Counted from the first letter of the stretch, positions 46,701 to 54,364 are shown. The stretch is 64,000 nt of DNA from Rhodobiaceae bacterium (GCA_020637895.1 JACKJP010000002.1:310001-374000), one strand, 5' to 3'. Notes: generated by a model from the letters alone, not told the origin. Program-made: numbers and translations.

Positions 46701-47179
46701 GACTTATTGCCGCATTCGAAACGGTCAACGGGCATTTCCAGGCACTGTTCACCAAGCTTTTCGGTGGCGGTTCGGCCGAGCTCCAGTTCACCGAATCCGA
46801 CGATCCGCTGGAAGCCGGACTTGAAATTCTCGCCCGCCCGCCTGGCAAAAAGCCCGCCACGCTCACGCTGCTTTCCGGTGGTGAGCAGGCGCTGACGGCA
46901 ATTGCCCTTATCTTCGCGGTTTTCTTGACGAATCCGGCGCCGATCTGCGTCATGGACGAGGTCGATGCGCCGCTCGACGATGCCAATGTCGACCGATTCT
47001 GTGCCCTGCTTGAAGAAATGGCCCGGCTCACCGATACGCGCTTCATGGTGATCACCCACAATCCGATCACGATGAGCCGCATGAACCGACTTTACGGGGT
47101 CACGATGGCCGAGCGCGGCGTCTCGCAACTGGTGTCTGTGGACCTCGTCGATGCCGAACGGCTGCGCGAGGCCGTATAA
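43718..47179 (+). CDS. smc: chromosome segregation protein SMC
   Basis: Condensin ATPase that compacts and separates sister chromosomes. The 1153-residue protein has the standard layout: N-terminal head with Walker A VGPNGCGKSNLVEALRW near residue 30, two long coiled-coil arms (about 165-500 and 655-1000, rich in Glu, Arg and Ala), a hinge between them near residues 510-640, and the C-terminal head with signature LLSGGEQALTAIAL near residue 1055 and Walker B ICVMDEVDAPLDDAN near residue 1080. The start MKFTRLRIAGFKTF follows the open frame by 8 codons and is the family start. ScpA/ScpB are not in the window. Confidence 0.97.
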   Translation: MKFTRLRIAGFKTFVDPTDFLIEPGLTAIVGPNGCGKSNLVEALRWVMGESSHKSLRGSGMDDVIFSGSGNRPARNTAEVVVTVDNAERLAPSAFNDADTLEISRRIEREAGSSYRINGRDVRARDVQLLFADASTGAHSPSMVRQGQIGELIGAKPKARRKILEEAAGIAGLHTRRHEAELRLRGAEQNLERLNDVLAEIESRLEALKKQARQAQRYRQMSAEIRKTEAILLHLRWREAGERIAERENILRQLGDRVAAESGEVAGLETERVKASEALPALRESETRAAAALRHLAITREGLDAERRRIETRQGELKGRIEQAKGDSEREARTVATVEETLRGLKAEAQDLIREIEGATTHGQALEASFREAEARLQTVEARLSELTREHAERRARRGQVERTIREEGERIARLEAQIRSVKADISALTSEGDTGNMIGALEAAVETARREAQAAEVAHGEKLHAQEQARDAETAAREPLREAEAELNALQAEQRTLAKLMGSGGELWPPVLEQVHAEAGFELALGAAIGDDLDHPADSAAPVFWSVAGEPQPDDAALPAGTQVLSAHVRAPAFLSRRLAQIGVVSSRAEGERLQPALKPGQRLVTRQGDLWRWDGLVAAADAPGAAAKRLEQRNRLETLEGLVTAAEKRRDQLSEGIAGAAGKVAEAGQAEAAAREDRRKAQSTLDQAQRALAEAQKAAARDTAKLSALTEAETRLNHSLSESRNAREEAEKALAAFGDESGAEREVEQQRGLVATARATYAESRAARDGHANALAARQRRAGEIARDSERWDSQRKAAAEQIATLVQRQETLTAELDSLADAPAELDARKAALTGEMEAAEARRKEAADILAVAETALAETERKLKAAEARAGETRELRAREEATLEGLRQRLADVAEAITETLECAPGDALRAAGVGEDETLPDTERLESKLDRLKGDRERLGGVNLRAEEEAREEQERFDALSGERQDLEQAVGRLRGAIQSLNREGRERLIAAFETVNGHFQALFTKLFGGGSAELQFTESDDPLEAGLEILARPPGKKPATLTLLSGGEQALTAIALIFAVFLTNPAPICVMDEVDAPLDDANVDRFCALLEEMARLTDTRFMVITHNPITMSRMNRLYGVTMAERGVSQLVSVDLVDAERLREAV

Positions 47180-47241
47180 CGGCACTGCACAAAAGCCTTT
47201 CTTTTATAATTTTCAGATAGTTAGTAATAGTAAAGCGATCC

Positions 47242-47270
47242 TTGACAGGGGTATGTGCTCAAATTATGGT
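47242..47270 (+). promoter_or_regulatory. housekeeping promoter of the F0 atp operon
   Basis: A consensus TTGACA at 47242-47247 and TATGGT at 47265-47270 are separated by exactly 17 bases. This is the clearest sigma-70-type promoter in the window. It lies 56 bases upstream of the chosen atpI start and argues against any start codon inside it. Confidence 0.75.
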
Positions 47271-47325
47271 GCGCCCGGTTTCGGCAGGCGCGGCCGCCTT
47301 TTCCGAAGCGTTGGGAGCCCCGGCA

Positions 47326-47724
47326 ATGTCGGACAGTGACAAGCCTGGTTCAGATGCTGGAAAAGACCGTATCGACGGTGGCGGCGATGCTGAGCTGAAG
47401 GCACGACTGAACCGGCTGGGCAACGCGATCGCCGGAGCACGTGCTGAAGCGATTTCCGAGAGGCAGGCGGGGCCGCGCGACGGCAAGGCCAACTCCGGTA
47501 TCGGGCAGGCGGTGAAACTCAGTTCGGAGTTCATTGCCGGAGTCGTAGTCGGGGGCGTTCTCGGGTATACCCTCGATTATTTCGCGGGCACGGCGCCATT
47601 CGGGCTGATCGTGCTCGTGCTATTGGGTTTTGCTGCTGGCGTCCGCAATCTGGTGCGGGCATCCCAGCGGATGGGCGGCTCGCAGACCGACAATGACGGC
47701 GATGCGGGCAAAGACAGTCGATAG
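47326..47724 (+). CDS. atpI: ATP synthase protein I (AtpI/AtpQ-like)
   Basis: A 132-residue accessory protein of the F0 sector, thought to help assembly of the c-ring. The first 65 residues are polar (SDSDKPGSDAGKDRIDG), followed by two membrane helices: FIAGVVVGGVLGYTLDYF near residue 66 and GLIVLVLLGFAAGVRNLV near residue 90. Such AtpI forms head F0 operons across alphaproteobacteria. The start MSDSDKP is chosen because the frame's earlier codons overlap the promoter; an ATG at 47266 is within the -10 region. It is followed 18 bases later by atpB. Confidence 0.88.
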   Translation: MSDSDKPGSDAGKDRIDGGGDAELKARLNRLGNAIAGARAEAISERQAGPRDGKANSGIGQAVKLSSEFIAGVVVGGVLGYTLDYFAGTAPFGLIVLVLLGFAAGVRNLVRASQRMGGSQTDNDGDAGKDSR

Positions 47725-47742
47725 AACAGGACACGGACAGCT

Positions 47743-48492
47743 TTGAGCAACGATCCCATCCATCAGTTTCACATCAACCGTCTCGTTCCGCTCGAGGTCG
47801 GCAATCTCGATCTGTCCTTCACCAACTCCTCGCTGTTCATGCTCGCCACGGTCGCCGCGGGCGCCGGCTTCATGATCCTCGCCTCGGGTGGACGCGGCCT
47901 AGTGCCCGGCCGCGCGCAATCGGTGGCCGAGCTCCTCTACGAGTTCGTGGCCAAGACCCTGCGCGACGCTGCGGGCCAGTCGGGAATGGTATTCTTCCCG
48001 TTCGTGTTCTCGCTGTTCGGTTTCGTCCTTCTGGCAAACCTGTTCGGCATGTTCCCCTATTTCTTCACCGTCACGAGCCACATCATCATCACGGGCGTCC
48101 TTGCGCTGCTGGTGATTTCGGTTGTGCTCGTGGTTGGCCTCGCCAAGCATGGCGTCAAGTTCTTCAAGCTGTTCGTTCCCGATGGCGTGCCGGCCATGCT
48201 GCTGCCGCTGGTGGTGCCGATCGAAGTGATTTCTTTCATCTCGCGCCCGGTCAGCCTTTCGGTACGTCTGTTCGCCAATATGCTGGCCGGCCACATCACG
48301 CTGAAAGTGTTCGCCGGCTTCATCGTCAGCATGTCCGCTGTCGGCATTGGCGGCATCGTCGGCGCAATCCTGCCGATGATCATGACGGTCGCGCTGACAG
48401 CGCTCGAATTCCTGGTGGTTTTCCTCCAGGCCTATGTGTTCGCCCTTCTGACGTGCATGTATCTGAACGATGCATTGCACCCCAGCCACTAG
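47743..48492 (+). CDS. atpB: F0F1 ATP synthase subunit a
   Basis: Membrane subunit that forms the proton half-channels against the c-ring. The 249-residue protein has five to six helices and the essential Arg in SLSVRLFANMLAGHITL near residue 178, with PVSLSVRL preceding it. The start codon is TTG at 47743 (SNDPIHQFHINRLVP), since no ATG fits and this is the family N-terminus. It is the second gene of the F0 operon; atpE follows after 63 bases with its own strong AAGGAG. Confidence 0.96.
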   Translation: MSNDPIHQFHINRLVPLEVGNLDLSFTNSSLFMLATVAAGAGFMILASGGRGLVPGRAQSVAELLYEFVAKTLRDAAGQSGMVFFPFVFSLFGFVLLANLFGMFPYFFTVTSHIIITGVLALLVISVVLVVGLAKHGVKFFKLFVPDGVPAMLLPLVVPIEVISFISRPVSLSVRLFANMLAGHITLKVFAGFIVSMSAVGIGGIVGAILPMIMTVALTALEFLVVFLQAYVFALLTCMYLNDALHPSH

Positions 48493-48555
48493 GCGCAGAA
48501 GGCCGGTCCGAATTCGTTCAACAACAGGTTTCGTGCTTATCCTAAGGAGCTAAAA

Positions 48556-48783
48556 ATGGAAGCTGAAGCAGCAAAGTACATCGGCGCAGGCATCGCCTGC
48601 ATCGGCATGGCGGGCGCCGGTATCGGCCTCGGTCAGATCTTCGGTCAGTATCTCGCCGGCGCACTGCGCAATCCGTCGGCCGCCGACGGCCAGTTCGGCC
48701 GCCTGATCTTCGGCTTCGCCATCACCGAAGCGCTGGGCATCTTCTCGCTGCTCGTCGCGCTGATCCTGCTGTTCGTCGTCTAA
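48556..48783 (+). CDS. atpE: F0F1 ATP synthase subunit c
   Basis: A 75-residue proteolipid of two helices that forms the rotor ring. The proton-carrying Glu is in GFAITEALGIF near residue 58; the polar loop reads ALRNPSAADGQFG near residue 36. The loop and lack of extra polar residues around the Glu indicate proton rather than sodium coupling. A strong ribosome-binding site (TAAGGAGC) precedes the ATG, as expected for a subunit needed in about ten copies, and a stable hairpin follows the stop. Confidence 0.97.
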   Translation: MEAEAAKYIGAGIACIGMAGAGIGLGQIFGQYLAGALRNPSAADGQFGRLIFGFAITEALGIFSLLVALILLFVV

Positions 48784-48815
48784 TACAAACGACACCGCAG
48801 GACTGAAATGGCCGT

Positions 48816-48838
48816 GACGGCTCCCTTGCGGAGCCGTC
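48816..48838 (+). promoter_or_regulatory. intercistronic hairpin between atpE and atpF'
   Basis: Perfect 9-base arms GACGGCTCC and GGAGCCGTC around the 5-base loop CTTGC, 33 bases after the atpE stop. No T run follows, so it should not stop transcription fully; it may protect the upstream atpE message from 3' decay or partly attenuate the downstream genes, raising c-subunit yield. Confidence 0.65.
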
Positions 48839-48888
48839 GGCCGCCCTTGTCAGAACCGACGGCGTAAAGCCGACGAAGAGAGATCCAT

Positions 48889-49422
48889 ATGGCAACCGAG
48901 GCAGCACACGGGGTTGGTGAAGCCGCACATGGTGCGAGCGCCGCTTTCCCGCCTTTCGATCCATCGACGTTCGCGTCGCAGATCTTCTGGCTGGTGATTT
49001 CCTTCGCACTTTTCTACTACCTGATGTCGAAAGTCGCCCTGCCGCGACTGGCACAGATTCTCGAGGGACGTCAGGATCGGATCGCCACGGACCTTGCCGA
49101 GGCCGAACGCCTCAAGGCGGAGACCGACGAGGCCATTGCCGCCTACGAACAGGCCCTGGCCGAAGCACGTGAACGGGCCGGCAGCATTGCCCGCACGACG
49201 CGTGAAACCGTCAACGCCGAGATCGAAGCGGAGCGTCACGCTGCCGAAAAGGATCTCTCCGCGAAGCTTGCCGATGCCGACGGCCGTATCGCCAGCATCC
49301 GCGACAAGGCCATGGCAGACGTCTCCAGCGTCGCTGCCGAAGCCGCTGTTGCCGCCGTTCAGGCGGTTGCCGGCATCAAGATCACAAAGGGCGAGGCCGA
49401 GAAGGCCGTCGCCGCGGCCTGA
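48889..49422 (+). CDS. F0F1 ATP synthase subunit b'
   Basis: The b' half of the heterodimeric peripheral stalk found in photosynthetic and many alphaproteobacterial enzymes (often called atpG or atpF'). The 177-residue protein has a membrane helix QIFWLVISFALFYYLMSKVA near residue 30 and a long charged coiled coil, from QDRIATDLAEAERLKAETDEA onward. It lies 105 bases after atpE and 23 before atpF. The soluble N-terminal 20 residues rich in Ala, Gly and His are an extension. Confidence 0.93.
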   Translation: MATEAAHGVGEAAHGASAAFPPFDPSTFASQIFWLVISFALFYYLMSKVALPRLAQILEGRQDRIATDLAEAERLKAETDEAIAAYEQALAEARERAGSIARTTRETVNAEIEAERHAAEKDLSAKLADADGRIASIRDKAMADVSSVAAEAAVAAVQAVAGIKITKGEAEKAVAAA

Positions 49423-49445
49423 CGGGCAGAGAGGCTTAGAAACTC

Positions 49446-49931
49446 ATGGAACTCGACGCGACATTCTACGCCCTGATCGCGCTGCTGATCTTCCTGGCGA
49501 TCGTGATCTACATGAAGGTGCCGGGCCTGATTGCCGGTTCTCTCGACGGGCGGGCGGCCAACATCGCTCGCGAGATCGACGAAGCCAAGCGGCTGCGTGA
49601 CGAGGCGCAGGGCCTGCTGGCGGAATATCAGCGCAAGCAGCGTGATGCCGAGCGCGAAGCTGAGGACATTATCGCCCAGGCGCGCGAGGAAGCCGAGCGC
49701 ATGACCCGCGAGGCGAAGGAAGCGCTGGCCGATCTGATCGACCGTCGCACCAAGGCCGCCGAAGCCAAGATCTCCCAGGCTGAAGCGCACGCCTTCAACG
49801 AAGTCCGCGCCGCTGCCGCAGAAGCCGCGACGGCCGCTGCGGAACGGATCCTTACCGAAAAGGTGACGGGCAAGGCCGCCGACGATCTCATCACGAGCTC
49901 GATTGCCGATATCGGAAAGCAGCTCCAGTAA
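49446..49931 (+). CDS. atpF: F0F1 ATP synthase subunit b
   Basis: The b half of the peripheral stalk. The 161-residue protein has the N-terminal helix ATFYALIALLIFLAIVIYMK and then a charged coiled coil (IAREIDEAKRLRDEAQGLL near residue 37) to the C-terminus. It is the last gene of the F0 operon; a strong terminator begins 19 bases after its stop. The F1 genes are not in the window. Confidence 0.95.
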   Translation: MELDATFYALIALLIFLAIVIYMKVPGLIAGSLDGRAANIAREIDEAKRLRDEAQGLLAEYQRKQRDAEREAEDIIAQAREEAERMTREAKEALADLIDRRTKAAEAKISQAEAHAFNEVRAAAAEAATAAAERILTEKVTGKAADDLITSSIADIGKQLQ

Positions 49932-49950
49932 TCTTTTCATTGCGATGACA

Positions 49951-49982
49951 AAAAAAGCCCGGCGTCTCCGCCGGGCTTTTTT
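49951..49982. terminator. bidirectional Rho-independent terminator
   Basis: Arms GCCCGGCG and CGCCGGGC around the loop TCTC, preceded by an A run and followed by six T residues. The symmetric A and T tracts let it stop transcription from atpF on the plus strand and from gcvH on the minus strand. Confidence 0.92.
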
Positions 49983-49999
49983 GTTGAGGGCCTATTCAA

Positions 50000-50371
50000 T
50001 CAAAGATCGGCGACAAACGCCTTGTAGGCTGCTTCATCCATGAGGGCCTCGATCTCAGACGGATTGGACAGCCTGACTTTCAGAAACCAGCCCGCTCCCG
50101 CCGGATCCTCGTTGACCAGCGCCGGGTTATCGGCAAGCGCCGCATTGACCTCGACGACCTCTCCGCTGACAGGCGCATAGACTTCGCTCGCCGCTTTCAC
50201 CGACTCGACAACCGCCGCGTCGTCACCCGGTTTGACCTTGCGGCCCGGATCCGGCAGTTCGACATAGACAACGTCGCCCAGCTGTTCCTGCGCATAGTCG
50301 GTGATGCCGATGACGGCGACATCGCCTTCCATGCGAATCCACTCATGATCGCTTGAATATCTGGTGGTCAT
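50000..50371 (-). CDS. gcvH: glycine cleavage system H protein
   Basis: Lipoyl carrier of the glycine cleavage complex. The 123-residue protein has the lipoylated Lys in VVESVKAASEVYAPVSGEV near residue 60, and WIRMEGDVAVIGITDYAQ near residue 13. The frame also opens at 50380, but MTTRYSSDHEW is the family start. It follows gcvT after 41 bases. gcvP, which usually comes next in rhizobia, is absent: the terminator and the convergent atpF follow instead. Confidence 0.96.
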   Translation of the reverse strand: MTTRYSSDHEWIRMEGDVAVIGITDYAQEQLGDVVYVELPDPGRKVKPGDDAAVVESVKAASEVYAPVSGEVVEVNAALADNPALVNEDPAGAGWFLKVRLSNPSEIEALMDEAAYKAFVADL

Positions 50372-50412
50372 GAAAAGCAATCTCCCGGCAGTGGCAACGA
50401 ACCGCCTTTGCC

Positions 50413-51540
50413 TCAGCGCGCGTAGCGGTGAGGTACGAACGGCATCTTGGCAATTCTTGCAGGTCTGGGCTGCCCGCGCACAAGAAGATCGACTCGGCTT
50501 TCCACAGGCGCGAAGGCAGAAGCCACGTAGCCCATTGCAACCGGACCGCCGAGAGTCGGCCCGAAGCCGCCGCTCGTTACAGACCCCACGACATTGCCAT
50601 CGACCACGATCTCGGTCCCTTCGCGGGCCGGCGCGCGGCCCTCGGGAATGATTCCGACACGCCGGCGCGCCGGGCCGTCAGCCAGCTCGCGGGCGATCCG
50701 CTCAAAACCCGGGAAGCCACCTTCCACGCGCCTGCGCCTGCCGATCGACCACGTCAGTCCGGCTTCGACTGGTGACGTGGTCTCATCGATGTCATGGCCG
50801 TAAAGGCAAAGGCCTGCTTCGAGGCGCAAACTGTCGCGGGCGCCGAGGCCGATCGGCCGCACACGTTCGTCGGACAGGAGCCTGTCCCAGAGCTCCACCA
50901 CATCTTCGCCCGCAATCGCGATTTCGAAGCCATCCTCGCCGGTATACCCGGACCGCGACACATGGCAGTCGATACCGCAGAGCGGCATGGAAGCGGCCGC
51001 CATGAACGGCAGGACCGTGGACGCCTCGCTCATCTCACCGAGAATCGCCGCGCTATGCGGCCCCTGCAGCGCGAGCAGGGCACGGTCGGGCATCGGCCGC
51101 AGCGTAACGCCGGCTGGCAGGCGCGCGGCGATATGGTCGTGGTCCACATCCTTGCGCGCCGCGTTGACGACGAGCAGCAGCGACCCGTCCAGCGCCGGCT
51201 CCGCCGGACGGGTGACCATCAGGTCATCGATGATGCCGCCCGTATCGTTGAGCAATTGGGTGTAGCGCTGGGCGCCGGGTTCGAGCGCGACGATCTCGGC
51301 CGGCACAAGGGCTTCCAGCGCCGCTGCCGCCGTCTCATGGGAGCGGTCGGACGCAACCAGCATGGCTTGGCCCATATGGGAGACGTCGAACAGGCCGGCG
51401 CTGGAACGGGTCCAGTTGTGCTCGGCCAGCACGCCATCGGGATACTGAACCGGCATGTCGTAGCCGGCAAAGCCGACCATGCGGGCCCCCAGCGCGACGT
51501 GGTGCGCGTGAAGCGGGGTCTGGAGCAGGCCGCTATCCAT
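50413..51540 (-). CDS. gcvT: glycine cleavage system aminomethyltransferase (T protein)
   Basis: Transfers the methylene group from the aminomethyl-lipoyl H protein to tetrahydrofolate. The 375-residue protein starts with TPLHAHHVALGARMVGFAGYDMPVQY and has LFDVSHMGQAML near residue 54, GYTGEDGFEIAI near residue 198 and GLGARDSLRLEAGLCLYGHD near residue 230, where the Asp is catalytic. The start at 51540 matches relatives; the longer frame overlaps the lipoprotein gene. It begins 4 bases after the upstream lipoprotein stop, so the two genes share a message. Confidence 0.95.
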   Translation of the reverse strand: MDSGLLQTPLHAHHVALGARMVGFAGYDMPVQYPDGVLAEHNWTRSSAGLFDVSHMGQAMLVASDRSHETAAAALEALVPAEIVALEPGAQRYTQLLNDTGGIIDDLMVTRPAEPALDGSLLLVVNAARKDVDHDHIAARLPAGVTLRPMPDRALLALQGPHSAAILGEMSEASTVLPFMAAASMPLCGIDCHVSRSGYTGEDGFEIAIAGEDVVELWDRLLSDERVRPIGLGARDSLRLEAGLCLYGHDIDETTSPVEAGLTWSIGRRRRVEGGFPGFERIARELADGPARRRVGIIPEGRAPAREGTEIVVDGNVVGSVTSGGFGPTLGGPVAMGYVASAFAPVESRVDLLVRGQPRPARIAKMPFVPHRYAR

Positions 51541-51544
51541 CGGC

Positions 51545-52186
51545 CTACCTGCGGCGCTCTTTCTTGATTTCGTCGAAACCGACATAGATGCGGTAGCCGT
51601 AGACCGTTTCGGGTGTCGGGAGCGGCAGCGTAATCCCGTCGCGCACAACGTCGAAAGGCACGCTGCTCTCGCCTGGATTGACCGTCACGGCGACACGCTC
51701 GATCTCGCTGAAGAGCGGCTTGTCATCCGAACCCAGCACCGCGATCCTGACCGGCAACTGGAACGTGCCGGGGCCGCCCTTCGGCCCGAGTATGGCGCGG
51801 CCGGCGATACCGATCTTGATGGTTACCTGGGTAACCTGAGGATCGTACACGCATTCGCGCGCGGTCTCGGTGACCGAGGCCTGCATCGTGATGGCCTGCT
51901 CGTCGCCCTCAGACCCCCGGACATAGTCGCGGAACAGTTCCGTACCGTCGAGAATCTGCGCTTCCGGGCAATAGGGTATCTCGCCCAGCGCCTGCTGGGT
52001 CGGGTCCGGTTTGGGCAATTCGCGCTGGCGGGGCTCGAACATGCCGCCCAGTCGGTCGCCAACCGCATTCGCGCGGGGCATGTTCTCCGATACCGGACCG
52101 CCGCAGCTGGCGAGAACGAGGCAGGATAGAATGGCCACCGGTCCGGCGATGCGGGACAGGGCAGCGGCGGAAGCTCTTGAAATCAT
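51545..52186 (-). CDS. putative outer-membrane or periplasmic lipoprotein
   Basis: A 213-residue protein with a lipoprotein signal: the hydrophobic stretch AGPVAILSCLVLASC near residue 14 ends in a lipobox-like LASC followed by GG. The mature part is a beta-rich domain (VTIKIGIAGRAILGPKGGPGTFQLPVRIAVLG near residue 115) of unknown function, with a Cys pair (IPYCPEAQ and RECVYDPQ). Similar lipoproteins occur in Rhizobiales. The start is ATG 52186, since the frame upstream of it lacks a signal sequence. It is divergent from ispH across 200 bases. Confidence 0.75.
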   Translation of the reverse strand: MISRASAAALSRIAGPVAILSCLVLASCGGPVSENMPRANAVGDRLGGMFEPRQRELPKPDPTQQALGEIPYCPEAQILDGTELFRDYVRGSEGDEQAITMQASVTETARECVYDPQVTQVTIKIGIAGRAILGPKGGPGTFQLPVRIAVLGSDDKPLFSEIERVAVTVNPGESSVPFDVVRDGITLPLPTPETVYGYRIYVGFDEIKKERRR

Positions 52187-52330
52187 TCGCGTCACTTGGG
52201 TGCTATTCCGAAAATCCATTGGCGAACGGCCAAACGGGCCGCGTGCCGGCGCGGTCGTTATATCAGCCTGCGCCGGCATTGCACACTGTCGCATTCGGTC
52301 GCGTCCTCCAACGCGCCGGGCGCGGACAGC

Positions 52331-52360
52331 TTGACAGGGCTTGCGGCCTGCACCGAATAA
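52331..52360 (+). promoter_or_regulatory. candidate promoter of ispH
   Basis: A consensus TTGACA at 52331-52336 is followed after 18 bases by GAATAA, 26 bases upstream of the ispH ATG. The -35 is strong and the -10 is weak. It also argues that ispH starts at 52387 and not earlier in the open frame. Confidence 0.45.
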
Positions 52361-52386
52361 GGCCATCTAGAACCCCAAGGATCGCC

Positions 52387-53367
52387 ATGACAGAGACGAC
52401 GCGCAAACCGCCGCTGAAAATCCTCCTGTGCTCGCCGCGCGGATTCTGCGCGGGCGTGGACCGGGCGATCCAGATCGTCGAACTGGCACTCAAGACCTAC
52501 GGGCCTCCGATCTACGTGCGTCATGAGATCGTGCACAACCGCTTCGTCGTCGACGATCTGAAGCGAAAGGGCGCGGTATTCGTTGAAGAACTCGAGCAGG
52601 TTCCCGACACCGACCGGCCGGTGATCTTCTCCGCCCATGGCGTTCCCAAACGTGTGCCTGCCGAAGCGGCCAATCGCAACATGTTCTATCTCGATGCGAC
52701 CTGCCCGCTCGTTTCCAAGGTTCACAAGGAAGCCGAACTGCACCACCGGCGCGGGCGCGAAATCATCCTCATCGGCCATGCGGGGCATCCTGAAGTCGTC
52801 GGCACGATGGGGCAGTTGCCGCCTGGTGCCGTAAGGCTTGTAGAAACAGCAGCCGATGCTGAGGCTGTCATGCCCGAAAGACCCGAAGACGGCCTTGCCT
52901 ATATCACGCAGACGACGCTCAGCGTCGACGACACGGCAGAGATGGTCGCCATTCTCAGGCGGCGCTTTCCCGACATCGTCGGACCGCATCGGGAAGACAT
53001 TTGCTACGCCACAACGAATCGCCAGGATGCCGTAAAGGTTGTCGCCCCCAAGGTCGACGCGGTTGTCGTGGTCGGCGCACCCAACAGTTCAAATTCGCAG
53101 CGGCTGGTCGAGGTCGCCAAGCGCGCGGGTTGCCCCGTATCCTCGCTGATCCAGCACGCCGGCGATCTAGACTGGTCGTTGTTCGGCAACATTACATCGC
53201 TCGGCATCACTGCCGGCGCGTCGGCCCCGGAAGTCCTTGTGGAGGACGTAATCGCCGCGTTTGCCGAACGTTACGAAATCGAGATCGAGACAGTATCGAC
53301 CGCTGAGGAAACCGTATCGTTCAACCTTCCCCGCCCCTTGCGCGAAGCGATGGCCGCCGCTGAATGA
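52387..53367 (+). CDS. ispH: 4-hydroxy-3-methylbut-2-enyl diphosphate reductase
   Basis: Last enzyme of the MEP isoprenoid pathway, yielding isopentenyl and dimethylallyl diphosphates. The 326-residue protein shows the cluster Cys residues in SPRGFCAGVDRAIQIVE near residue 18, YLDATCPLVSKVHKEA near residue 104 and REDICYATTNRQDAV near residue 203, with the GNSNSQ-type motif here as GAPNSSNSQRLVEVA near residue 230. Its stop overlaps rnhA by 4 bases. In many rhizobia a homoserine kinase gene stands between the two; it is absent here. Confidence 0.96.
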   Translation: MTETTRKPPLKILLCSPRGFCAGVDRAIQIVELALKTYGPPIYVRHEIVHNRFVVDDLKRKGAVFVEELEQVPDTDRPVIFSAHGVPKRVPAEAANRNMFYLDATCPLVSKVHKEAELHHRRGREIILIGHAGHPEVVGTMGQLPPGAVRLVETAADAEAVMPERPEDGLAYITQTTLSVDDTAEMVAILRRRFPDIVGPHREDICYATTNRQDAVKVVAPKVDAVVVVGAPNSSNSQRLVEVAKRAGCPVSSLIQHAGDLDWSLFGNITSLGITAGASAPEVLVEDVIAAFAERYEIEIETVSTAEETVSFNLPRPLREAMAAAE

Positions 53368-53816
53368 GCGCCGCGCAGACGCATGTCGATATTTTCACTG
53401 ACGGTGCCTGTTCGGGAAATCCCGGTCCGGGCGGCTGGGGCGCTATCCTGCGCTATGGCGAGCACGAGAAGGAACTTTCCGGCGGCGAAGCGCAGACGAC
53501 GAATAACAGAATGGAGATGCGTGCGGCCATCGAAGCGCTGAATGCGCTCAAGCGGCCCAGCGTGGTGGAATTGCATACCGACAGCGCGTATCTGCGCAAC
53601 GGCATCACCGAATGGATTCACGGGTGGAAACGCCGCCAATGGCGCACCGCCGACAAGAAGCCCGTGAAGAATGTCGATCTCTGGCAGGCGCTCGACGAGG
53701 CCATAGCGCGCCACGAGGTGCGCTGGCATTGGGTGAAGGGTCATGCCGGTCACCCTGAAAACGAGCGTGCCGACGCGCTCGCGCGCGCCGGCATGGCGCC
53801 CTTCAAGCCTGCCTGA
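53364..53816 (+). CDS. rnhA: ribonuclease HI
   Basis: Cleaves the RNA strand of RNA-DNA hybrids. The 150-residue protein has the catalytic Asp in VDIFTDGACSGNPGPGGWG near residue 8, Glu in NNRMEMRAAIEAL near residue 46, Asp in LHTDSAYLRNGI near residue 70 and the late HWVKGHAGHPENERAD near residue 123. The start overlaps the ispH stop as ATGA. The convergent peroxiredoxin gene ends 4 bases after its stop. Confidence 0.96.
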   Translation: MSAAQTHVDIFTDGACSGNPGPGGWGAILRYGEHEKELSGGEAQTTNNRMEMRAAIEALNALKRPSVVELHTDSAYLRNGITEWIHGWKRRQWRTADKKPVKNVDLWQALDEAIARHEVRWHWVKGHAGHPENERADALARAGMAPFKPA

Positions 53817-53820
53817 AGGC

Positions 53821-54300
53821 CTACATCAGGCCGAGCAGCGAACCGCCATCGCTGATTTCGACAGCCGGCGTCTTCTCCAGATTGAAATGCTTGATGACGC
53901 CATCTTCAATGAGCATCGAATAGCGCCGAGAGCGAATGCCCATGCCACCTTTCGACATGTCGGCTTCCAGACCCATCTCGTGGGTCAGGTGACCCGAGCC
54001 ATCGGCGAGGAAGGTAATCTTGCCGTGGCTGCCGGTGCTGTGCGCCCACGCCTCCATCACCGATGCGTCATTGACCGCAAGACATACGATCTGGTCGACG
54101 CCCTTCTCGACGAACTTGTCGATATTGTTCAGAAAGCTCGGCAAATGGGTTTCGGTGCAACCCTTCGTAAAGGCACCCGGAACTGCGAAGAGTGCAGTCT
54201 TCTTGCCCCCGAACAGTTCTGACGTCGTGGTCTTTCCCCGTCCCTCTCCGGTAACGATGATCAGTTCCATTTCCGGCAGGCGATCGCCAATTGCTATCAT
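53821..54300 (-). CDS. peroxiredoxin (Prx5/AhpC-TSA type)
   Basis: Thiol peroxidase of 159 residues. The peroxidatic Cys is in VPGAFTKGCTETHLPSF near residue 46, typical of Prx5-type enzymes, and the partner region CLAVNDASVMEAW near residue 73 has a second Cys. The start ATG 54300 (MIAIGDRLPEMEL) follows GAGGAAGTGAGG; the GTG three codons upstream is less likely. It probably reduces hydroperoxides with glutathione, as is usual for this group, but that is inference. Confidence 0.92.
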   Translation of the reverse strand: MIAIGDRLPEMELIIVTGEGRGKTTTSELFGGKKTALFAVPGAFTKGCTETHLPSFLNNIDKFVEKGVDQIVCLAVNDASVMEAWAHSTGSHGKITFLADGSGHLTHEMGLEADMSKGGMGIRSRRYSMLIEDGVIKHFNLEKTPAVEISDGGSLLGLM

Positions 54301-54364
54301 GATCCTCACTTCCTCTTGCTTAGTATTCGTCCTGATCCGCCAGTGATAGACGGTTAACCCGAGG

